Assembly: GCA_040381215.1 (NCBI GenBank)
Contig: JBEIHO010000007.1
Coordinates: 1 to 64,000 of the forward strand
Direction: 5' to 3'
Length of the DNA stretch: 64,000 bases
Source of the DNA: SZUA-430 sp040381215
Lineage (GTDB): Bacteria; Pseudomonadota; Alphaproteobacteria; Micropepsales; Micropepsaceae
Shown: positions 39,260 through 48,362 of the stretch, piece after piece
Numbering within the stretch: position 1 is the stretch's first letter
Layout of the letters: every line of letters begins with the position of its first letter
Notes under the pieces: model-generated
Databases searched by the model: none
What the model was told of the DNA's origin: nothing
Seen by the model: the letters and a program-made list of their open reading frames with translations, nothing else
Position numbers and translations under genes: made by a program

Positions 39260-40729
39260 CTAAAGATCCTTGGCGACACCTTCTCCACCGGTGTGAGCGC
39301 GCGGCGGCGTCGCCCCACCCTCGACCGGCCAGTTGCGGATCGACAGGCGCAGCTGTTCGACTTCTTCCGCGAAGGTGGGATCGATCGATGTCAGGCGCTG
39401 GATCGTCTCGACGGCATGCATGACCGTGGTGTGGTCACGATTGCCGAAACGACGGCCGATTTCAGGATAGGAGCGCGGCGTCAGCAGGCGCGCGAGGTAC
39501 ATGGCAATCTGCCGCGGCCTCACGATCGACCGCGAACGATTTGGCGACTCCAGGTCCTGCACCTTCAGCGCGTAATTCTCGGCGACCTTCTTCTTGATCT
39601 CCTCGATTGTCACCCGACGGTCATAGGCACGCAGGAAATCGGCGAGCCACACATTGAGGTTCTCGATGGTCACCGGTCGGGCGCCATCCCCGCTCTGCGT
39701 CACGACGCGTGTCAGCGCGCCCTCGAGCTCTCGGGTGTTGGTGGCAATGCGCTGCGCCATGAAGTGGGCCGCCTCGGAATTCAGCGTGAACCCCGGGCGC
39801 TCCTTGGCCATTTGCCGGGCCTTTGTCTCGAGGATCGCCAGGCGCAGCTCGAAGTCCGTCGGCTGGATCTCGATCGATGCACCCCGCACCAGCCGCGAAC
39901 GCGCGCGCTCCGAGATATTCTCGAACAGCGAGGGAGAGCGGTCGGCCGACAGGATGATCTGCTTCTGCTGGTCTCCGAGCCAGTCGAGCGCAGCAAAGAG
40001 CTCTTCCTGCGTCGCCTCCTTGCCGATGATGAAGTGCAGGTCGTCGATCAGCAGCACATCGACATTGCGCACCTGGTTCTTGAACGCCAGCGTGTCATTG
40101 GCCTTGATGGCCGTGATGAACAGGCGCATGAAATTCTCGGCCGAGATCATCATCACCCGCAGGCTCGGATTGCGCAGCAGCTTCTGGCGCGCAATGGCAT
40201 GCATCAGATGGCTCTTGCCCAGGCCCGTCGGCCCGAAGAAGAACAGCGGATTGGCGACCGGAACATCGCTCTCGGCAACCCGGCGCGCCTCATGGAACGC
40301 GATCTGGTTGGTGCGACCGATCACGAAGCTCTCGAAAGTGTAGGCCGGATTGAGGGGGGACGACCCTTCCACCAGCGGCATTTCAAGGGCGACGGGCTCG
40401 GCCGGCGCCGCGCGGCTGGCAGCCAGGGCAGCGGGGACGGCCGTCCGCGGACGCATGTCGACGACGAACTCGACCGCGCCAAACGCCGGCACCATCTCGG
40501 CAATCATGTTGGCGATACGCTCGCCATGGCTCTCCACGATCTTGTCACGCTCAAAACGGCTATTGCAGGCAATGACCACGCGGCCGTCTTCGACGGCCAC
40601 AAGCCGCAAAGGATCAATCCAGTACTGGAAGCGCTGGGCCCCAAGCTCGATCTTGAGACGCTCGCGAACGCGCTGCCACACCAACTCCATCTGATCTGCG
40701 ACGACGGCTTTTGTTTCCTGAGAGGTCAC
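39260..40729 (-). CDS. dnaA: Chromosomal replication initiator DnaA
   Basis: 489-aa AAA+ initiator. Domain I is at the N-terminus (LVWQRVRERLKIELGAQRFQYWIDPLRL). Walker A is FFGPTGLGKSHLMHAIA, Walker B VLLIDDLHFI, and sensor/arginine-finger region ISERARSRLVRG. The C-terminal DNA-binding helix-turn-helix is SIVRPRQIAMYLARLLT followed by the signature RFGNRDHTTVMHAVE. The start codon is GTG at 40729. It heads the dnaA-dnaN-recF-gyrB array. Confidence 0.98.
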   Translation of the reverse strand: MTSQETKAVVADQMELVWQRVRERLKIELGAQRFQYWIDPLRLVAVEDGRVVIACNSRFERDKIVESHGERIANMIAEMVPAFGAVEFVVDMRPRTAVPAALAASRAAPAEPVALEMPLVEGSSPLNPAYTFESFVIGRTNQIAFHEARRVAESDVPVANPLFFFGPTGLGKSHLMHAIARQKLLRNPSLRVMMISAENFMRLFITAIKANDTLAFKNQVRNVDVLLIDDLHFIIGKEATQEELFAALDWLGDQQKQIILSADRSPSLFENISERARSRLVRGASIEIQPTDFELRLAILETKARQMAKERPGFTLNSEAAHFMAQRIATNTRELEGALTRVVTQSGDGARPVTIENLNVWLADFLRAYDRRVTIEEIKKKVAENYALKVQDLESPNRSRSIVRPRQIAMYLARLLTPRSYPEIGRRFGNRDHTTVMHAVETIQRLTSIDPTFAEEVEQLRLSIRNWPVEGGATPPRAHTGGEGVAKDL

Positions 40730-41555
40730 TTGTTCTTTTTCCCTTCTATTGCATTGCCTCTTCGACCGAACGGATCACGGGACGACTTGAAACGTCCTCG
40801 TTCCGGCCCGACCACACATTCACTGCACATCCTGCAAGCGCTTGATCCCGGAACAGGCCCACTTGCCAGTCCCCGGAAGACCCTCTGCACAGGGCCCGCC
40901 CGCTTCACGCCTGGGATAGTGAAAGCCAGGCCACCACCCGACAGACACCAACGCCCCACACAAACTGCACTCGCCCGCTTGGCCCCTCGCAACCCGCGCC
41001 GGGCGACACCAGACAAGAAAAGCCCTTCTGCTGCCCGCCAAGCAGGCAACAACGCTCCGTGGCGACCAACGCACCACAACAGAACTGAACTCGATTAACT
41101 GGATTTTCTGCCCGAACCGGGCGGCGAACTAGAAAACTGGAGGAAGCCCGACACCGCTTCCTGAAACTCCCACCGAACGAACTGGAACCATTGTTTTTGT
41201 CATTGGCTTAATCCGCGTTCCAAGCGACTGTTTAACCATACTCAACACACTGACGCAGATCAAGAAGATTTTGCAAAACGAAATCCATGAAACGCGTGAG
41301 CGCGTCATTAAATGCGATTCACGGTGATGCATGAACACGACCATGAATGCGCACCACGCGCGCACGCCACATAGAAAAACAAAGGATTTTCTTGCGACAG
41401 GGGAAATGTATGCGCGCTCCACATCATGGTCAATGTGGTATCGATGTAATTGATCCGTATACGGAATAATACACCGCGAACGAACGCAACGTCACGTGCA
41501 CTAAGGCGCACATCGTGCCGACGAAAGAAGGGTGACGGATGGAGCCTGAAAAGAG
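40730..41555. other. Long non-coding region between rpsT and dnaA
   Basis: About 825 bp with no credible gene, plus the rpsT terminator beyond it. The part near 41140-41470 is AT-richer than the average. I looked for DnaA boxes (TTATCCACA, either strand) and found none, nor an AT-rich 13-mer array, so an origin cannot be assigned. It must contain the dnaA promoter. One GANTC (CcrM/GcrA-type) site, GATTC, is at 41316-41320. Confidence 0.6.
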
Positions 41556-41591
41556 AAACCCCCGCAGCACCGGCAGGTGCTACGGGGGTTT
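41556..41591 (-). terminator. Terminator of rpsT
   Basis: Long stem with arms AAACCCCCG...AGCACC and GGTGCT...CGGGGGTTT (one A/C-type mismatch), followed on the minus strand by TTTCTCTTTTC. It lies 44 bp after the rpsT stop. Confidence 0.9.
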
Positions 41592-41634
41592 GGAACTTGG
41601 GTTGGTCGCCACTTGAGGCAACCAGCCTGGCCTG

Positions 41635-41907
41635 TCAGGCCTTCTTCGTCATCGACCGCACGCGAAGCGTAAGGCGCGAGACCTTGCGGGCCGCAGCGCG
41701 CTTGTGCAGGACGCGCTTGTTGCCGCCACGCACGATTTCCGGCTCGGCCGCACGCAGGGCAGCAGCAGCAGCATTGGCATCGCCGCTGGCGATTGCCTCT
41801 TCGACATTGCGCACGAAAGTACGAACGCGGCTCTTGCGGGCAACGTTTACAGCCTCTTGACGCTTTGCTTTGCGCGCGGCTTTCGCGGCTGAACGGATAT
41901 TCGCCAT
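41635..41907 (-). CDS. rpsT: 30S ribosomal protein bS20
   Basis: 90-aa basic protein (MANIRSAAKAARKAKRQEAVN start, ...NKRVLHKRAAARKVSRLTLRV end) that binds 16S rRNA early in 30S assembly. GGGAG lies before the ATG. It has its own terminator and a 99-bp upstream gap after the enoyl-CoA hydratase gene. Linkage to dnaA is common in alphaproteobacteria. Confidence 0.98.
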   Translation of the reverse strand: MANIRSAAKAARKAKRQEAVNVARKSRVRTFVRNVEEAIASGDANAAAAALRAAEPEIVRGGNKRVLHKRAAARKVSRLTLRVRSMTKKA

Positions 41908-42006
41908 ATGGATGATCTCCCGGAAAGGCTTGCCCTGTGGCTCAGAGGGCGCAGGTTATAGACAGTGGCGCACAACCCCGTCAACCGCGAACAGTTGCCG
42001 CGGCCC

Positions 42007-42783
42007 TCAGCGGTGCTCGAACTTCGCCTTGCGCTTGTCGATGAAGGCCGCCATGCCCTCTTTCTGGTCCGCCGTGGCGAACATTGACTGGAAAACGCGC
42101 CTCTCGAACAGCACCCCCTCGGAGAGGGTCGTCTCGTAGGCACGGTTAATGGTCTCCTTGGTCATCATGGCGATGGGCAGGGACATTTCGGCGATGGTCG
42201 CAGCAGCCTTCAGCGCCTCCGGCAGGAGGTCAGCCACCGGCACGACCCGGCTGACCAGCCCCGACCGCTCGGCCTCGGCCGCGTCCATCATCCGGCCGGT
42301 AAGGCACATTTCCATGGCCTTGGATTTCCCGATGAAGCGCGTCAGCCGCTGTGTTCCGCCAATTCCCGGCATCACGCCAAGCTTGATCTCGGGCTGCCCG
42401 AATTTGGCATTGTCCGCCGCGATGATGAAATCGCACATCATCGCCAGCTCGCACCCGCCGCCCAGGGCAAAACCGGCCACGGCCGCGATCACCGGCTTTC
42501 GGCACCGCGCCACCCGCTCGTGATGCGCCGTGATGAAGTCTTCCCCGAAGGCCTCCATGTAGGTCTTGGGCTGCATTTCCTTGATGTCCGCGCCCGCCGC
42601 AAACGCCTTTTCCGAGCCGGTGATGACCATGCAGCGAATGGCGGGATCCTGCTCCGCCACGTCAAGGGCCACGCTCAACTCCTTCATGAGTTGCGTATTG
42701 AGCGCGTTCAGCGCCTGCGGCCGGTTCAGCGTGATCAACCCGACCGCGCCACGCACGTCGTACTTGATGGTCTCGTAGCTCAT
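42007..42783 (-). CDS. Enoyl-CoA hydratase (crotonase family)
   Basis: 258-aa crotonase, hydrating trans-2-enoyl-CoA in fatty acid oxidation. The oxyanion-hole segments are KAFAAGADIKEM and IAAVAGFALGGGCELAMMCD. The catalytic glutamates are in FGQPEIKLGVMPGIGGTQRL. The C-terminus is GMAAFIDKRKAKFEHR. It is an EchA/FadB1-like single-domain enzyme. It lies 70 bp downstream of mutM on the same strand. Confidence 0.95.
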   Translation of the reverse strand: MSYETIKYDVRGAVGLITLNRPQALNALNTQLMKELSVALDVAEQDPAIRCMVITGSEKAFAAGADIKEMQPKTYMEAFGEDFITAHHERVARCRKPVIAAVAGFALGGGCELAMMCDFIIAADNAKFGQPEIKLGVMPGIGGTQRLTRFIGKSKAMEMCLTGRMMDAAEAERSGLVSRVVPVADLLPEALKAAATIAEMSLPIAMMTKETINRAYETTLSEGVLFERRVFQSMFATADQKEGMAAFIDKRKAKFEHR

Positions 42784-42853
42784 TCGCGCACCCGTTGTTA
42801 TGCCCGCGGTTTAGCCCAGCACCTCCGGCCCGACAAGCGCAGAGCCGGACCAC

Positions 42854-43699
42854 CTATCTCTGGCAACGGCGGCAGTGGAACGTCGAGCGCCCCGCCTGCA
42901 CGAAACGCCGCACCGGCTGGCCGCACCGCCGGCAAGCCTCGCCTTCTCGATCATAGACATCGAACCGATGCTGGAAGTAGCCCAGCGAGCCGCTCGTGTC
43001 CTTGAAGTCCCGCAAGGAAGATCCCCCCGCCACGATCGCCGCCTCCAGGACAGCCTTGATCTCGGCCACCAGCTGCACCAGCGCCGGCAACCTGAGTGTC
43101 GCGGCCTGCCGGCGGGGCGAAATGCCCGACCGGAACAAGGCCTCGCACACATAGATGTTGCCCAACCCTGCCACCACCCGCTGGTCCAGCAACGCCGACT
43201 TTATGGGCGTCCGCTTGCCCCTGAGCCGTTCCGCCAGCACCTCCCCGCTCAGGTCCGCGGAAAGCGGCTCCGGCCCGATATCCTCGAGCAGCCGGTGCTC
43301 TCCCACCCCCGCCGACGGGACCAGATCCATCATCCCGAAGCGCCGCGGGTCCGTGTAGACGATGCGCACCCCCTTGTCCGTCTGGAACTCGACATGGTCA
43401 TGCTTGCCAGCCGCGGCCACCGCATGGACGAACTGCCCGACACGATCGCCCTCGATCTGGAACCGGCCGGACATGCCGAGATGGACCAGCAGGATTTCGC
43501 CCCCATCGAGATGCGCGAGGATGTATTTCGCCCGCCGCGTGAGCTTCTCGACGCGCCGCCCCGTTAACCGTTCGGCAAAGTTATTGGGCAAAGGAAAGCG
43601 CAGGTCCGCCCGACGCGCGATGACGCGCGCAAGGACGCGCCCCTCGAGCACGGGCGCCAAACCACGCCGAACTGTTTCAACCTCGGGCAATTCAGGCAT
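42854..43699 (-). CDS. mutM: Formamidopyrimidine-DNA glycosylase
   Basis: 281-aa base-excision repair enzyme removing 8-oxoguanine and Fapy lesions. The catalytic N-terminal Pro2-Glu3 is in MPELPEVETVRRGL, the H2TH region is DQRVVAGLGNIYVCEALF, and the zinc finger CRRCGQPVRRFVQAGRSTFHCRRCQ is C-terminal. The ATG at 43699 must be the start, because Pro2 is the catalytic residue; upstream codons to 43843 are spurious. It is divergent from ubiE. Confidence 0.97.
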   Translation of the reverse strand: MPELPEVETVRRGLAPVLEGRVLARVIARRADLRFPLPNNFAERLTGRRVEKLTRRAKYILAHLDGGEILLVHLGMSGRFQIEGDRVGQFVHAVAAAGKHDHVEFQTDKGVRIVYTDPRRFGMMDLVPSAGVGEHRLLEDIGPEPLSADLSGEVLAERLRGKRTPIKSALLDQRVVAGLGNIYVCEALFRSGISPRRQAATLRLPALVQLVAEIKAVLEAAIVAGGSSLRDFKDTSGSLGYFQHRFDVYDREGEACRRCGQPVRRFVQAGRSTFHCRRCQR

Positions 43700-43742
43700 G
43701 GGACGCAGTGTAGCGTGGCAGCAACCCGAAAGAGAGACTAGA

Positions 43743-44519
43743 GTGCCACACAAGGCCATGAAAGACAGAGAACCAACGGCAAGTTTCGGATTCCGCGATG
43801 TACCGGAAGCCGACAAGTCGCGCCTCGTGGGCGAGATCTTCACCAGCGTTGCCGGCCGCTACGATGTCATGAACGACCTGATGTCGATGGGTATCCATCG
43901 CATCTGGAAGGACGCCCTCATCGATTGGCTGTCGCCCACACCCACGATGCAGCTTCTTGATGTCGCCGGCGGCACCGGCGATATCGCCTTCCGCTTTCTC
44001 GACCGCCTCGGCGCCCGCGCCACGACGGCACACGCCACGGTGTGCGACATAAACGAGGGCATGCTTGGCGTTGGCCGCCAGCGCACCCGCCAGCGGCACC
44101 TCGAGAACCGCGTCACGTTCTCCTGTGGCAATGCCGAACAACTGCCCTTTCCGGATGCAAGCTTCGACGCCTATACGATTGCCTTCGGCATCAGGAACGT
44201 CACCCACATCGACCGCGCCCTGAAGGAGGCCCGCCGGGTGCTCAAGCCCCGCGGCCATTTCCTGTGCCTCGAATTCTCGAAAGTCGACAACCCTCTCCTC
44301 GGCCGCCTCTACGACCTTTGGTCCTTCAACGTGATCCCGACCATCGGCCAGGCCATCACCAGTGACAGGGCGGCCTATGAATACCTGGTCGAGTCCATCC
44401 GGCGTTTCCCGCCCCGCGATGAATTCGCAGCCATGATCGACGCCGCCGGCTTCAAGCGAACGAAATGGCGCGAGCTGACCGGCGGCGTTGTGACCATCCA
44501 CTCCGCCTGGGCGGATTGA
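43743..44519 (+). CDS. ubiE: Ubiquinone/menaquinone C-methyltransferase
   Basis: SAM-dependent C-methylation of the quinone ring (258 aa from the GTG at 43743, or 253 from the ATG at 43758). SAM motif I is LLDVAGGTGDIAFRFLD, motif II region DAYTIAFGIRNVTHIDRAL, and motif III VLKPRGHFLCLEFSKV. The C-terminus ELTGGVVTIHSAWAD is typical. It is the first gene of ubiE-ubiB; the gap to ubiB is a single base. Confidence 0.95.
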   Translation: MPHKAMKDREPTASFGFRDVPEADKSRLVGEIFTSVAGRYDVMNDLMSMGIHRIWKDALIDWLSPTPTMQLLDVAGGTGDIAFRFLDRLGARATTAHATVCDINEGMLGVGRQRTRQRHLENRVTFSCGNAEQLPFPDASFDAYTIAFGIRNVTHIDRALKEARRVLKPRGHFLCLEFSKVDNPLLGRLYDLWSFNVIPTIGQAITSDRAAYEYLVESIRRFPPRDEFAAMIDAAGFKRTKWRELTGGVVTIHSAWAD

Positions 44520-44520
44520 C

Positions 44521-46095
44521 ATGCTCGGCCTGTTCCAAAAGCTCACCCGCCTGACACGCGGCGCCCGGGTATTGGCGCGCCACGGCGTCCTGCCGCCGGC
44601 GGAATGGCTGCCACTGACGCCAGCCCCCCTGCGCGCCCTCGCCCGCCTGCTGCGCACCAGCCGTGCCGCAAAAGCAAGCCGCAGCGGCGAACGTCTGGCC
44701 CGTGCCTTTTCCGAATTGGGACCATCCTTCATCAAGGCCGGACAGTTCCTCGCAACCCGCCCCGACGTGATCGGCCCCGCCATCGCAACCGACCTCGCGG
44801 AACTGCAGGACCGCCTGCCTCCCTTCCCGCGCGCGCAGGCAACCGAGATCCTCGCCGCAGAACTCGGACCGGAAAAGCTGGCCCGCATCAGCCCCCTGGA
44901 AGAGGCCGTCGCGGCAGCCTCCATCGCCCAGGTTCACAAAGTCACCATCGCCCCGGCAACCCCCGGCGCCGAGCCCAGGACCCTCGCCATCAAGATCCTG
45001 CGGCCCGACGTTGAGAACGAGTTCGCCCGCGACCTGTCGGCCTTTGCCTGGGGGGCAAGCCTCGTCGAGCGCTTCGACAGCGAAGCCCGCAGATTGAAGC
45101 CAAGAGCCTTCGTCGACACACTAGCCCGCTCTGTCGCCCTGGAAATGGACCTGAGGCTGGAGGCTGCCGCAGCCGACGAAATGGCCGTCAACACCGCCGC
45201 CGACGCCGATCTGCGCATTCCCGCAGTGGAGTGGGATTTCACATCCAGGCGCGTGTTGGCGACGGAATGGATCGACGGCACACCCCTTCGCCAACGCGAT
45301 GCCCTTCTGGCCCAGGGCTTCGACCTGAAACGCCTGGCCACCAACCTGATGCAGGCATTCCTGCGCCATGCCCTTCGCGACGGCTTCTTTCATGCCGACA
45401 TGCACCCGGGGAACCTGTTCGTGGACCGGACCGGAAAACTCGTGGTCGTCGACTTCGGGATCATGGGGCGCCTCGACCCGCGCCTGCGCCGCTTCATGGC
45501 CGAGACCCTCGCCGGCTTTCTCGCCCGAGACTACCACCGGGTCGCCCGCGTTCATCTGGAAATTGGCTTTGTGCCGGCCCATCACGCGGTCGAGGACTTC
45601 GCACAGGCCTTGAGGGCCATTGGCGAACCCATTTTCGGCCGACCGGCCTCGAACATGTCCATGGCCCGCCTGCTGGGCCAGCTCTTCGAGGTCACACGCC
45701 TTTTCGACATGCCCATGCAGCCCCAGCTGGTCATGCTGCAGAAGACGATGGTTGTCGTCGAGGGCGTCGCACGCCAGCTCGACCCCGATCACTCGATCTG
45801 GGACGCCTCGCGACCGGTGATCGAACGCTGGATGATCGACAGCATCGGACCGGAGGCCCGCCTGAAGGATGCGTCTGCCGGCATCGCCAGCCTCGGCCGC
45901 GCCGTGGCAGCCCTGCCAGATGCCCTGCAGCGTGCCGCCCGGCTCGCCACCGAGCTTCAGGAAGGCGGTATCCGCCTGCACCCCGACACAGCCAGGGCGA
46001 TCGCTGACGCCAGCCCCGCGACGTTCACGTGGAACGCCCCGGCCACCTGGATCCTCATCCTCGCGCTTGTAATCGCAGCCTTCGCGATTATCTAG
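44521..46095 (+). CDS. ubiB: UbiB protein-kinase-like ubiquinone synthesis factor
   Basis: 524-aa atypical kinase of the ABC1/ADCK/UbiB family. The family-specific KxGQ motif is KAGQ (72-75), the Ala-rich loop is EAVAAASIAQVHK, and the catalytic core has HADMHPGNLFVDRTGKLVVVDFGIMG. One or two hydrophobic C-terminal helices (ATWILILALVIAAFAII) anchor it to the membrane. It supports ubiquinone biosynthesis, as fits its position directly after ubiE. Confidence 0.96.
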   Translation: MLGLFQKLTRLTRGARVLARHGVLPPAEWLPLTPAPLRALARLLRTSRAAKASRSGERLARAFSELGPSFIKAGQFLATRPDVIGPAIATDLAELQDRLPPFPRAQATEILAAELGPEKLARISPLEEAVAAASIAQVHKVTIAPATPGAEPRTLAIKILRPDVENEFARDLSAFAWGASLVERFDSEARRLKPRAFVDTLARSVALEMDLRLEAAAADEMAVNTAADADLRIPAVEWDFTSRRVLATEWIDGTPLRQRDALLAQGFDLKRLATNLMQAFLRHALRDGFFHADMHPGNLFVDRTGKLVVVDFGIMGRLDPRLRRFMAETLAGFLARDYHRVARVHLEIGFVPAHHAVEDFAQALRAIGEPIFGRPASNMSMARLLGQLFEVTRLFDMPMQPQLVMLQKTMVVVEGVARQLDPDHSIWDASRPVIERWMIDSIGPEARLKDASAGIASLGRAVAALPDALQRAARLATELQEGGIRLHPDTARAIADASPATFTWNAPATWILILALVIAAFAII

Positions 46096-46202
46096 GATTT
46101 GCAGCAATTCGGGCGGGGTTAACCAATCTCGCCACAATTTTCACATTTACATTCGTGGAACCGCTATACTCGGGCAGTTTCATCGTGAATAGGAACCCCT
46201 CG

Positions 46203-47414
46203 GTGCTCGCGGGAAAGCGCATACTACTCATCATTGGCGGCGGCATCGCCGCCTACAAGAGCCTGGAAGTGATCCGCCTCCTGCGCCGGCAGGGAGCCGC
46301 GGTGCGCTGCATCCTGACAGCGGCAGGCAGCAAGTTCGTCACCCCTCTCTCCGTGGCAGGCCTGTCCGGCGAACGCGTGTTCGAGGACTTGTTCAGCCTG
46401 ACGGACGAAGCCGAGATGGGCCACATTCGCCTCTCGCGCGAAGCCGACCTCGTGGTCGTGGCGCCGGCAACCGCCAATCTCATCGCCCGCATGGCACAAG
46501 GCCGCGCCGATGACCTGGCAGCGACCGCCCTGCTTGCAACCGACAAGCCGGTGCTTCTCGCCCCCGCCATGAATGTGCGCATGTGGCATCACCCTGCCAC
46601 CCAGGAAAACCTGGCCCGCGTCATCGCCCGCGGCACCCGCACCGTTGGCCCCGTGGAGGGCAGCATGGCCTGCGGCGAATACGGGATCGGCCGCCTCGCC
46701 GAGCCGCCCGACATCGTCGCCGCCGTCATCGCAGCCCTGACCAGCGGAAAACCCCTGGCCGGCAAGCGCGCGATCGTCACCGCAGGACCGACGATAGAGC
46801 CCATAGACCCGATCCGCTTCATCTCGAACCGCTCATCGGGAAAACAGGGCTACGCGATTGCCGCGGCGCTCGCCGAAGCTGGCGCGGCGACAACCTTGGT
46901 GACAGGCCCCACCGCGCTCACCCCGCCGACCGGCGTCAGCACCATCCGCGTGGAGACCGCAACCGAGATGCTGGCTGCCTGCGACAGCGCCCTACCCGCC
47001 GACATCGCGGTTTTTACAGCCGCCGTCGCCGACTGGCGGGTAGATGCGGCAAAGGACGAGAAGATCAAGAAACAGGACGGCGCCCGCCCCCCAAGCCTGC
47101 ATCTGGTCGAGAACCCGGACATCCTGCAATCGATCGCCAGCAGGAAAACAGCGCGTCCCCAGCTGGTGATCGGCTTTGCCGCAGAGACACAGGACGTGCT
47201 CGCCCATGCCCGCAGCAAGCGCGCCCGCAAGGGCTGCGACTGGATCGTGGCCAATGATGTGTCGGCTCCATCGGGCGTGCTGGGCGGTGACGAGAACACG
47301 GTTCACATCGTCACCGCAGGCGGCGAAGAGACCTGGCCCCGGATGCAGAAACGCGAAGTCGCAGCCCAACTCGTGGCCAGGATCGCCCGCCAGTTTGCAG
47401 CGGTCCAGTCATGA
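46203..47414 (+). CDS. coaBC: Bifunctional phosphopantothenoylcysteine decarboxylase/synthetase
   Basis: 403-aa CoA biosynthesis enzyme. The N-terminal CoaC flavoprotein domain has GGGIAAYKSLEVIRLLRRQGA, the PxMNxxMW motif as APAMNVRMW, and the conserved Cys in GSMACGEYGIGRL. The C-terminal CoaB domain has VTAGPTIEPIDPIRFISNRSSGKQGYAIA and AAVADWRV. The GTG at 46203 with AGGAA 7 bp upstream best fits the family start; frame-compatible upstream codons overlap ubiB. Confidence 0.95.
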   Translation: MLAGKRILLIIGGGIAAYKSLEVIRLLRRQGAAVRCILTAAGSKFVTPLSVAGLSGERVFEDLFSLTDEAEMGHIRLSREADLVVVAPATANLIARMAQGRADDLAATALLATDKPVLLAPAMNVRMWHHPATQENLARVIARGTRTVGPVEGSMACGEYGIGRLAEPPDIVAAVIAALTSGKPLAGKRAIVTAGPTIEPIDPIRFISNRSSGKQGYAIAAALAEAGAATTLVTGPTALTPPTGVSTIRVETATEMLAACDSALPADIAVFTAAVADWRVDAAKDEKIKKQDGARPPSLHLVENPDILQSIASRKTARPQLVIGFAAETQDVLAHARSKRARKGCDWIVANDVSAPSGVLGGDENTVHIVTAGGEETWPRMQKREVAAQLVARIARQFAAVQS

Positions 47415-47878
47415 CCGGATCGCAAGTGCTTGTGCCCGTCATGCGACTTCCCAATGGCGACGGCGTTCACCCGCCGGTCCAGGCAACACCCGGGTCTGCC
47501 GGCCACGACCTTCACGCCGCCACGGATGCGACCCTCGCCCCCGGAAGCTTTGCCGCCATCCCCACGGGATATGCCATCGCGATCCCCGAAGGCCATGAAG
47601 GACAGGTGCGCCCCCGATCAGGCCTTGCGGCAAGACACGGCGTCACCGTCCTCAACGCACCCGGCACGATAGACGCCGACTACCGCGGCGAGATCAAGGT
47701 CATCCTGATCAATCACGGCCGCGAACCCTTCACGCTCAAGCGCAACGACCGTATCGCGCAACTCGTGATCGCACCCGTCACCATTCCGCAGTTTGTGCCA
47801 GTCGACCACCTGCCCGACACAATGAGGGGCAGCGGTGGATTTGGCTCTACAGGCCTGCGAACCAAAGAGGAAAGGTAA
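47411..47878 (+). CDS. dut: dUTP diphosphatase
   Basis: 155-aa trimeric dUTPase that hydrolyses dUTP to dUMP and keeps uracil out of DNA. All five motifs are seen: SAGHDLHAATDATL-like motif 1, RPRSGLAARHGV (2), NAPGTIDADYRGEIKVILIN (3), RIAQLVIAPV (4), and the C-terminal Gly-rich RGSGGFGSTG (5). The start overlaps the coaBC stop (ATGA), indicating coupling. Confidence 0.97.
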   Translation: MTGSQVLVPVMRLPNGDGVHPPVQATPGSAGHDLHAATDATLAPGSFAAIPTGYAIAIPEGHEGQVRPRSGLAARHGVTVLNAPGTIDADYRGEIKVILINHGREPFTLKRNDRIAQLVIAPVTIPQFVPVDHLPDTMRGSGGFGSTGLRTKEER

Positions 47879-47882
47879 GCTC

Positions 47883-48335
47883 ATGCTCCGTCTGTCACGC
47901 AAGGCGATCCTCGCCCTCGAAGCCGTCGTGGACATCGCGTGCAACGCGCGCCCCGAGCCGGTGCAATCCAAGGAAATCATGCGCCGCCAGGGCGTACCCG
48001 ACCGCTATCTCGAGCAGGTCATGCAGGCGCTGGTGCGTCAGGGCGTGCTCAAGGGCGTTCGCGGACCGCGCGGCGGTTATCGCCTCGCCAAGGAGCGCCG
48101 TCGCATCACCGCAGGCGAGATCGTGCGCATCGTCGCCGAGCTCGAGGTCGCAGACGAGCCACCACTCGCAGGCTCCTCGGCCATCGGCGAGAAAGTCGTG
48201 CGCCCGGCCGTTGAACTCATTCACCAGGACCTCCTGCGCCAGCTCGACGCCATCTCGATCGAGGACCTGTGCCTCCAGGCCGAGACGCAGGGCCTCGCCG
48301 AGCCCGCCGCCCCGCGCGTCGACTTTGCGATCTGA
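47883..48335 (+). CDS. Rrf2-family transcriptional regulator without cluster cysteines
   Basis: 150-aa Rrf2 protein with winged helix (LRLSRKAILALEAVVDIACNA; MRRQGVPDRYLEQVMQALVRQGVLKGVRGPRGGYRLAKE). It has only two Cys (IACNA and EDLCLQ) and lacks the CX5CX7C region of the Fe-S sensors IscR and NsrR. The cluster-less Rrf2 member CymR controls cysteine metabolism and binds CysK in Firmicutes; cysK is the next gene here, 27 bp away, so a similar role is plausible inference. The ATG at 47883 has AGAGGAAAGG upstream. Confidence 0.88.
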   Translation: MLRLSRKAILALEAVVDIACNARPEPVQSKEIMRRQGVPDRYLEQVMQALVRQGVLKGVRGPRGGYRLAKERRRITAGEIVRIVAELEVADEPPLAGSSAIGEKVVRPAVELIHQDLLRQLDAISIEDLCLQAETQGLAEPAAPRVDFAI

Positions 48336-48362
48336 CACCATCCAAACCGAAGGACCAGCAAC

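Noticed and set aside
39293..41098. A 601-codon open frame antisense to dnaA
   Set aside because: Shadow of dnaA; its composition (Arg, Gln, Asp and His rich) and lack of family features match other antisense frames here.
41129..41511. Short minus-strand frames in the rpsT-dnaA gap
   Set aside because: No ribosome-binding site or family features; composition is non-coding-like.
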